Source: a virus. Taken from it: a stretch of 64,000 nt of DNA. Shown here piece after piece: positions 58,366 through 64,000 of the stretch. Below the pieces are notes generated by a model. The model had not been told where the DNA came from, searched no databases, and saw only the letters and a program-made list of their open reading frames with translations. The stretch spans positions 24,158 to 88,157 of IMG/VR virus record IMGVR_UViG_3300028734_000017; one strand, written 5' to 3'. Made by a program: the position numbers and the translations under genes. Numbering within the stretch: the stretch's first letter is position 1; each line of letters begins with the position of its first letter.

Positions 58366-60717
58366 TTATTTTATACTAAGCTTTTTAAAATCCGCATACT
58401 GACTTTCGATCAGTTTGTCTAATTGTTTCAATTTTGGAGATTTAGCACTTTCGTTTAGAGTAGCTTTTTTCAAACCAGCAATTTCGAGTAAATGATTTTT
58501 AACATATTTTCTCAATTTTGTTTCTGATTCGCTCATAGATACTTTACCTTTAGCTAAAGCTGCCGCTACAATTGATGCGGAGTTTCCTTTTTCGCCGCCA
58601 TTTGGTGTTTTAGCTACGCTTGTAACTGCCCCAGCTTTCTTAGCAGTTCCTTTTGCTAATGAGGATGCTACAACAGATGCTGAATTTCCCTTTTCACCGC
58701 CAGCTGGTGTTTTAGCCACGCTTGTTACAGGAGTTGTTTTCTTAGCAGTTCCTTTAGCCAATGCTGCTTTAACATCCGATGCGTCTTCGGAAATTTCTTC
58801 TTTTTCGCCATCCTTTTTACCGAAATCTGGTTTCTGACCTTTAACAAATGTAGGTTTCGCACCCTTTTTTTCATCTTTAGGTTTATCATCCTTTTTACCA
58901 AAGTCTGGTTTTTGACCTTTAATGAATGTAGGCTTTTTACCTTCATTCATTTTTACATTAACAGTTTTTGACTGAGCATTAACATCAACAACAACGCCAG
59001 TTTCAGCACCCATTGAAATAGGTTCTGTTGTAGCCATTGGTGATGGATTAACTGCTCCCAATGATTGAGAATCAGTTGCGAACATACTATCCTCAGCAGG
59101 AGTTTCAATAGGTGCGCCACTTGTAACAGCAGTAACATCATCAACATCGTCTACGTTTGCATCGGTATCGCCTTCTGCACCCAAATCAAGATCGCCAAGC
59201 GCACTAAGATCATCAATGTTATCATTATCATTTTCAACTTCGTCGTCTTCGGTTTCATTGATTTTTTTTGGTTCGGCTACAACCACGTAACCAGCATCAT
59301 TTCCAAATACATGGTTTACGCCAGCATTCATCTTTTTAGCATAGGCATCGGCTTCATCCTTTGTAAGGAAAGATTTCTTCAATGTACCTTTATCTTCTGT
59401 CTTAAATTTGTCTTTTTTGAAATATACTTTAAATTTCTGATCGTTTTCTTCTTTGATTAAAGTATTTCCAGTGCTAACGGCGGCTTTCTTACCAATTTTT
59501 GCAACTTTCCAACTTTCAGCAATCTTTAATTGTTTGTCTTCGTCAGTGGCTTCGCTTAGTTTCATGATTTCTGGTTTCAGAACCTCATTAACATAATCCT
59601 CATGACCATATTCTTCGACTAATGATTCATTAACCTTTGGATTGGTATATAAAGACACTGTTTCAGCATCACCGTTATTTTTACCTTCTTTATGTGCATT
59701 AGCATAACCAGAAATAAGACTTCCCATTTCGTCGTCGCCGCATTCCATAATGCTTTCCTGTGTATAACCACGAGATTCAGCGTACTGTGTAAATCCACCG
59801 CATTCTGAGCAAGTTTCTTCGCCAACTTCGGCAGTTTCGTCAACCTCAGTTTCGTCTGGCATACTATCTTCAAGGTCTTTTTCACCTGAGTCATTAATTT
59901 TCATTAACTTGTTGGCAAGTTCTTTTCTATCTTCAACCTCAATTTCGGGTAGTTTTTCTTTAAACGATGAAATCAATGAAGCTAAAAATGATTTGCTTTC
60001 TTCTGGAGTCATATCGGCTTTTCTAATAGTATTGGTTAATTTGCCAATTGCTTTTTCAATTGCTTTGTTACCATCAACGCCAACTTCATCACCTTCTGCA
60101 CCAGCAGGTTCATCACCTATTTCGCTTCCGTCACCCATGTCATCGCCCATTTCGCCGCCAGCACCCATATCACCAGTACCAGTGTTCATATCGTCGCCCA
60201 TACCAGCTTCGCTTCCGTCACCCATATCGCCAGCACCCATGTTGCCGCCATCATTTGCTGTGATCTCTGGTGAGCTTTTTTCAGCAGCCGTAGCAGCTTC
60301 TAAAGTGTCCAAAGAAGCTTCGGCATTCTTAATATGTTCGCCAGCAACATCTTCGCTTATAATCATTTTACTTACAGATGCGTTGACGCGAATACCAGCT
60401 GACTGATTCATTTCAGCGATCATATAGTTTCTTTGTTTTTCAGATTCAGCAAGAGTATGAAACTGATATGATGTGATATTCTCAAGACCACCGATATAGC
60501 AAAAGTCTGATGCGTCAAGGTTTTGTTTAGTTCCGCCTCTTTTAATATAATAATTGTGGTTTTCCTTTACAATACCAAAAGCGACGCCGTCGCTGTTTCT
60601 CTCAATGTCAATTAGTGTACCGATATTTCTGTCGTTAGATTTTGATTTAAAATCCTTAATATCAGATAATTCTTGGAGTCTGTTGCAAAACGCCTCTTTA
60701 GATGTATTTTTTTTCAT
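58366..60717 (-). CDS. Large acidic repeat-containing head-module protein
   Basis: 783 residues. Order: a folded start (about 1-110), an Asp/Gly/Met-rich repeat region (about 155-205, GDMG units), a CSECGG knuckle near 300, a compact domain with KVYFKKDKFKTED (about 425-480), acidic linkers, two KGQKPDFGKK units, two exact-length 34-residue repeats (652-719), and a conserved-looking C-terminal helix (TKLRKYVKNHLLEIAGLKK ... LDKLIESQY). Such mosaics occur in large-phage head or core proteins. No enzymatic motif. Late motif 43 nt upstream. Confidence 0.6.
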   Translation of the reverse strand: MKKNTSKEAFCNRLQELSDIKDFKSKSNDRNIGTLIDIERNSDGVAFGIVKENHNYYIKRGGTKQNLDASDFCYIGGLENITSYQFHTLAESEKQRNYMIAEMNQSAGIRVNASVSKMIISEDVAGEHIKNAEASLDTLEAATAAEKSSPEITANDGGNMGAGDMGDGSEAGMGDDMNTGTGDMGAGGEMGDDMGDGSEIGDEPAGAEGDEVGVDGNKAIEKAIGKLTNTIRKADMTPEESKSFLASLISSFKEKLPEIEVEDRKELANKLMKINDSGEKDLEDSMPDETEVDETAEVGEETCSECGGFTQYAESRGYTQESIMECGDDEMGSLISGYANAHKEGKNNGDAETVSLYTNPKVNESLVEEYGHEDYVNEVLKPEIMKLSEATDEDKQLKIAESWKVAKIGKKAAVSTGNTLIKEENDQKFKVYFKKDKFKTEDKGTLKKSFLTKDEADAYAKKMNAGVNHVFGNDAGYVVVAEPKKINETEDDEVENDNDNIDDLSALGDLDLGAEGDTDANVDDVDDVTAVTSGAPIETPAEDSMFATDSQSLGAVNPSPMATTEPISMGAETGVVVDVNAQSKTVNVKMNEGKKPTFIKGQKPDFGKKDDKPKDEKKGAKPTFVKGQKPDFGKKDGEKEEISEDASDVKAALAKGTAKKTTPVTSVAKTPAGGEKGNSASVVASSLAKGTAKKAGAVTSVAKTPNGGEKGNSASIVAAALAKGKVSMSESETKLRKYVKNHLLEIAGLKKATLNESAKSPKLKQLDKLIESQYADFKKLSIK
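58561..58764 (-). repeat. 102-bp in-frame tandem duplication
   Basis: Two 102-bp units (58663-58764 and 58561-58662) encode 34-residue repeats sharing LAKGTAKK, TSVAKTP and GGEKGNSAS. They are diverged at the DNA level, so the duplication is not recent. Confidence 0.85.
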
Positions 60718-60760
60718 TATAAAATTTTTATCGTTTTTATTTCTTATTTACTAAGTTTCT

Positions 60761-60770
60761 TATAAATAGT
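60761..60770 (-). promoter_or_regulatory. Late promoter motif (ACTATTTATA variant)
   Basis: Minus-strand ACTATTTATA, 43 nt before the ATG at 60717. Confidence 0.55.
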
Positions 60771-60812
60771 TTATTTTTTAGTAAAATAAACATTATTTTT
60801 ATATTATTTATT

Positions 60813-61580
60813 TTACTGATCTAAAGTGAGTTCGTAATCAATACGTTTATTTTTTTCATCGATTAGTTTTTTCAGATAACCATTATTTCTCAAAATCTTG
60901 AAGACCAGATTTTCCACAGAGTACTCGCCATTAGTATCTAAGCCTGCCTGTCTATAGTTTTTTAGCTTATGCAAGAACTTAGTATAGGTTTTATAGAATA
61001 GTTCATTATCCTTTATATTGCCAAGTTCGTCAATTGCTTGCATTATATCGTTGGCTTTAGTCATAACTGTTTTAGTATCAATATTCACAATTTTCTTCAA
61101 CGGTTTAGCAATCCATTCGTTTTTGATCAGAGAATACATTCCAGTTGATTTGTGAGGTTCATCAGTATCTTGAACATAAATCTCAACGTCGTATCCTTTA
61201 ATAGTAATGTCATGTTTATTAGCCCACAAGTCTTTTTTTAATTTAAAATAGTCTCTGACGAATTCCTCATTATCAGAGATTTGATCAAAATCTAGTACGA
61301 TATGAATATCAATATCCGAAGTAGCATTATAATTAAAATTTGCCATACTACCTGTGAGAATAATATCATTATATTTCATTGACTCAATATCACAGAACTC
61401 AATAAATCGTCTGGCATTCAATAATAACTGTTTTCTAATCTCTGGTCGTAAAGCACCTCTCTCATCCCATATCACAGGATTTAGAGTTGTTTGCATTTTT
61501 AAGGAGTTGATATTTACCTCTTCTGGCTCTAATACTTCCTTAATTAATTCTGTAACATTATCCTTATTAATACGATTCAT
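60813..61580 (-). CDS. Pol-beta-type nucleotidyltransferase
   Basis: 255 residues. The signature IILTGSMANFNYNATSDIDIHIVL (73-96) has the G-S (77-78) and D-x-D (Asp89, Asp91) of the nucleotidyltransferase superfamily; a third carboxylate is likely in YDVEIYVQDTD near 148-154. The C-terminal helices resemble substrate-binding parts of MNT/KNTase-like enzymes. Substrate unknown: nucleotide addition to protein, RNA or a small molecule is possible. Similar genes occur in other T4-type phage head regions. Late motif 42 nt upstream. Confidence 0.8.
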   Translation of the reverse strand: MNRINKDNVTELIKEVLEPEEVNINSLKMQTTLNPVIWDERGALRPEIRKQLLLNARRFIEFCDIESMKYNDIILTGSMANFNYNATSDIDIHIVLDFDQISDNEEFVRDYFKLKKDLWANKHDITIKGYDVEIYVQDTDEPHKSTGMYSLIKNEWIAKPLKKIVNIDTKTVMTKANDIMQAIDELGNIKDNELFYKTYTKFLHKLKNYRQAGLDTNGEYSVENLVFKILRNNGYLKKLIDEKNKRIDYELTLDQ

Positions 61581-61622
61581 ATCAAAATATTTATTGTTTG
61601 GTTTCTCAACGTAATTTTTTAT

Positions 61623-61632
61623 TATAAATACT
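61623..61632 (-). promoter_or_regulatory. Late promoter motif AGTATTTATA
   Basis: Minus-strand AGTATTTATA, 42 nt before the ATG at 61580; 20 nt from the divergent plus-strand copy. Confidence 0.65.
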
Positions 61633-61652
61633 GTCCCACAATATAATAAATT

Positions 61653-61662
61653 AGTATTTATA
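61653..61662 (+). promoter_or_regulatory. Late promoter motif AGTATTTATA
   Basis: Plus-strand AGTATTTATA, 24 nt before the ATG at 61687. Confidence 0.65.
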
Positions 61663-61686
61663 TATTAAATACATTTAAGCAATAAA

Positions 61687-63387
61687 ATGGATATAAATAG
61701 AGAGTTGGTAAACAGTTTAGCTGTGAATATAGATATCTGCGATAGCGGATCATGGAACTTCGGTAATGAATACATTATTAAGAGTATTAATGGCTTAAGT
61801 AATGTAACTGTAAATGCATTAACTTTACCTGATTTTGGCTTAACTGCAATCGACAATGGTAGAGTTTCACATATTGGCGATGGTTTCTACATTGATCCGT
61901 CAGACAATAAAATGATTATGGATCGTGTTGGGTATTATTCAGTATCTGGCGATAGTATTAACTATGACGGTTACGAGTTAAATGCCGTAACAGGAACATC
62001 TGTTGGTAACTACATGAGCTTGGTAAACGGCTATTTTCAAGGCTTTTTCAAGCTGGACGGCTATGACTACGAATTACTTCCATCGAGATATAATGATGGC
62101 ATCACAATTGAAACGCTAATCGAAATACTTCCCCAAAGTGCTGGCATATTTTACCTAATGGGCTTAAGAGCAGAGGATAAATATTCACAGGCATATTTCG
62201 GAGAAACTATAACCGTTAGTGGCACGACAATACTATACAACGCAAAAGAAACTGGCTATACCTATACTTTATCTGGTATAACTACATCCAAATTACATTA
62301 TCTTGCTGGATATGATAAGCTTGACGCAACATACACATCATTTAGACAGCCAGAAGAATACGCTGTCGTTGTTGATATTGACACAATGCAAATTGATAAC
62401 ATCAAGAATAATATAATTGCTTTCGAAATTACTTCTGATAAACGAATCGGAATACGATATGTCAATGCACAGGGCAATGTGATGTATGTTGTATCACCGA
62501 ATATTATTAGCAGAATCGGATGGTCTTTAATAGATATCGTCTTCACTCCTGATAGCATAATTCAGAATTATGATCCGAATAAAGCACAATGCTATGCTCA
62601 AAGAAAGGGAACGTTAAGCATTTATATCAATGGTGGCTTATTCTGGGGAATATCTGATTTCGATGAATTCTATTTTAGAGGATTGAAAAATGACGATGAA
62701 AAACAATTGGGTGTACCATATAATATAAGCTGGGGTGGCGGATCATTCGGATTGAAACATTCGTTACATTATACTGACTTTGATAAGACTTCTTTAACTC
62801 TTGACCCATCGAAATACGATCAACTTATCGAACACAATTTCAATAGTTCTTATATCGGTAATATTCAGAAGCTTAGAATTTATAATAAGGCATTAGCAAA
62901 TAATGAGGTTAGACAAAATGCCATTATTTTAGCGTTATCCAATTCGGCTTATGATCTCTCTGTAATAAATGGCGGTAGATTAATCAGACGATTAAATCAG
63001 CCAGTAACATTTACACAGATAAATGCAGGCTCAGATATTAGAAAGTCTATAAAATACAGGAATATTGACGGTACATATAAAAATTTATCGGATATGCTTG
63101 ATATAAAGGTCGTAATTAAGAGTAGAAATAACCCAAGCGTTGAGTTGGCTAAATATAAGAAAGCTTCTGAGGCTGGATGGAGACCATTAATATATGTTAA
63201 TGATTTCATCTATGACTTTATTGTTCCGAATGAGATCACGTCGCCGCATAGCAATGAGATATTGTTCGCAGAGATAAAATTTCAATGGACAGATATTAGC
63301 GATATTGATGATGGTATATTTGATAGAATATTTGTTATTAATATTACAAATATAGAATTAAACGATAACAGTGTTAAAAATTATTAA
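61687..63387 (+). CDS. Virion protein with concanavalin/LamG-like domain
   Basis: 566 residues, beta-rich. Residues about 120-410 contain strands typical of ConA-like lectin domains (GITIETLIEILPQSAG, GTLSIYINGGLFWGI) and end in the common closing segment YIGNIQKLRIYNKALANNEVRQNAIIL. This domain binds sugars or serves as a structural sandwich in phage fibres. A second beta domain lies near 460-560. It is the first gene of a late plus-strand unit with fibre-type genes behind it, so a receptor-binding or fibre-base role is likely. Confidence 0.7.
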   Translation: MDINRELVNSLAVNIDICDSGSWNFGNEYIIKSINGLSNVTVNALTLPDFGLTAIDNGRVSHIGDGFYIDPSDNKMIMDRVGYYSVSGDSINYDGYELNAVTGTSVGNYMSLVNGYFQGFFKLDGYDYELLPSRYNDGITIETLIEILPQSAGIFYLMGLRAEDKYSQAYFGETITVSGTTILYNAKETGYTYTLSGITTSKLHYLAGYDKLDATYTSFRQPEEYAVVVDIDTMQIDNIKNNIIAFEITSDKRIGIRYVNAQGNVMYVVSPNIISRIGWSLIDIVFTPDSIIQNYDPNKAQCYAQRKGTLSIYINGGLFWGISDFDEFYFRGLKNDDEKQLGVPYNISWGGGSFGLKHSLHYTDFDKTSLTLDPSKYDQLIEHNFNSSYIGNIQKLRIYNKALANNEVRQNAIILALSNSAYDLSVINGGRLIRRLNQPVTFTQINAGSDIRKSIKYRNIDGTYKNLSDMLDIKVVIKSRNNPSVELAKYKKASEAGWRPLIYVNDFIYDFIVPNEITSPHSNEILFAEIKFQWTDISDIDDGIFDRIFVINITNIELNDNSVKNY

Positions 63388-63390
63388 ATT

Positions 63391-63741
63391 ATGGGAACTA
63401 TGTCTGGAGATTTAATATTGAGTGATAGTCATGAGAATGTATTAGAGTTTGTTGATATTATGCCAGTATCTTCTGGTATGCGTGACGGAAATTCAGGTAT
63501 TATTATTATTAGTAATAGCCCAAATACAGAAATGCAAATAAGTCCAGTGCATTATTTCAGATTTGAACAAAGTATTCCCTCAGATATCTGGCACATATTG
63601 CATACTATGAATAAAAAGCCATCGGTAACAATCACAGATAGTGCTGGATCAGTTGTTGAGGGAGCTATACAATATATTGATAATTATAATATTATCGTAA
63701 CATTTTCAGCTGGTTTCAGTGGATTTGCTGAACTAAATTAA
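63391..63741 (+). CDS. Short fibre-type protein with C-terminal beta repeat domain
   Basis: 116 residues. The second half reads WHILHTMNKKPSVTITDSAG, then VVEGAIQYIDNYNIIVTF and a final FSGFAELN. This is the widespread phage domain (H-N-L-x-K-x-P-S-V-T-V-x-D-S-x-G ... V-T-F-S-x-x-x-S-G-x-A) at the ends of fibre and baseplate-attached proteins. It follows the lectin-like gene by 3 nt. Likely a small fibre subunit or tip. Confidence 0.7.
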   Translation: MGTMSGDLILSDSHENVLEFVDIMPVSSGMRDGNSGIIIISNSPNTEMQISPVHYFRFEQSIPSDIWHILHTMNKKPSVTITDSAGSVVEGAIQYIDNYNIIVTFSAGFSGFAELN

Positions 63742-63776
63742 AAATAATACATGAAAAAATAAAACAAGAAATACTT

Positions 63777-64000
63777 ATGGCAAAAAGAGATTATCTATTT
63801 GATATTGATTTAAATAAAAATCAATTATTGAATCTCAAATTACAAAATTTAGCTACGCACCCAACATTAACTATTAATGATGCTGGCTTTACCTACTGGA
63901 ATACAGCTGATAAATTGGCATATAATTGGACTGGCACTGCATGGATCGCTGGTGGTACAGGCACAAATCTTACAAATACGCCGACGCCAACAGGTATCAC
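63777..64000 (+). CDS. Tail-fibre protein, N-terminal part (runs off window)
   Basis: An ATG at 63777 opens a frame to the window end, 74 codons. It reads KRDYLFDIDLNKNQLLNLKL, then HPTLTINDAGFTYWNTADKLAYNWTGTAWI. The 'DLN-KN-L ... G-x-x-YWNT-x-x-KL-x-x-W-x-G-T-x-W' pattern is typical of the repeated N-terminal part of phage tail fibres, where short beta units show W and G-T-x-W. A four-codon mini-frame (ATG at 63751) lies upstream and is unlikely to matter. Confidence 0.7.
   Translation, partial: MAKRDYLFDIDLNKNQLLNLKLQNLATHPTLTINDAGFTYWNTADKLAYNWTGTAWIAGGTGTNLTNTPTPTGI

Noticed and set aside
59909-60406. Pro/Ser-rich plus-strand frame opposite the acidic repeat protein
   Set aside because: Antisense of GDMG-type repeats; no start context or supporting neighbour.
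1-64000. tRNA genes, CRISPR arrays, integrase or transposase genes
   Set aside because: No cloverleaf with a GGTTCGA-type arm, no regularly spaced repeats, and no recognisable recombinase motif were seen; a covariance-model scan would be needed to exclude a divergent tRNA.

Overview
The window is a 64 kb segment of a large, strictly virulent-looking, T4-related contractile-tailed phage (myovirus). Recognisable T4-type virion and packaging proteins are: large terminase (gp17-like), portal (gp20), prohead protease (gp21), scaffold (gp22 position), major capsid protein (gp23), tail sheath (gp18), tail tube (gp19), neck/tail-terminator proteins (gp14- and gp15-like), and baseplate parts (gp26-, gp53-, gp5- and gp27-like). 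The DNA is AT-rich and densely coded on both strands. I saw no tRNA, rRNA, CRISPR array, integrase or insertion sequence. The host is most likely a member of the Bacteroidetes. Four promoters show the lineage-specific layout TTG-N20-TAnnTTTG, and start codons are preceded by A/T-rich sequence rather than strong Shine-Dalgarno sites.

Layout. 1-7.5 kb (minus): small virion-associated proteins including an HExxH metalloprotease, a two-domain glycosyltransferase, and baseplate proteins, one with an OmpA-like segment. 7.5-7.9 kb: a rare non-coding gap with hairpins and a possible small RNA. 7.9-16.2 kb (minus): tail-fibre cluster, tape measure, its small neighbour, and a gp26-like baseplate protein. 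16.3-20.5 kb (plus): PhoH ATPase, a possible HAD protein, two more glycosyltransferases and a candidate gp55-like late sigma factor. 20.5-23.7 kb (plus): late structural genes, including a candidate small terminase and an OB-fold baseplate spike protein. 23.8-27.1 kb (minus): tube and sheath. 27.2-31.5 kb (plus): three large virion proteins. 31.5-32.3 kb (minus): gp15-like tail terminator. 32.3-37.4 kb (plus): early/metabolic genes including dUTPase, thymidylate synthase, a nuclease-like protein, a GIY-YIG homing endonuclease and small unknowns. 37.5-39.2 kb (minus): neck proteins. 39.2-41.5 kb (plus): a UvrD-type helicase and small genes. 41.5-43.4 kb (minus): a fused GIY-YIG endonuclease and a small conserved protein. 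43.4-61.6 kb: the head module on the minus strand (MCP, scaffold, protease, portal, terminase and associated genes), interrupted by a 1691-residue plus-strand hub-lysozyme gene. 61.7-64 kb (plus): tail-fibre/lectin-like genes running off the window.

Regulation can partly be read from the sequence. Most structural transcription units are preceded, 10-43 nt before the first start codon, by AGTATTTATA or a close variant. This is the reverse complement of the T4 late-promoter core TATAAATA, and is presumably read by the gp55-like sigma. Several early-type genes instead have host-type promoters. Intrinsic terminators separate convergent units. The most interesting points are: a GIY-YIG endonuclease whose start codon lies in a 13-bp hairpin that contains a late promoter motif (the logic known for T4 I-TevI); a mini-intein in the terminase; the late-promoter network itself; interleaved divergent early/late promoters; a gene split by an in-frame amber codon; and a W-x3-GLL-x-G motif shared by the capsid propeptide and two small early proteins.
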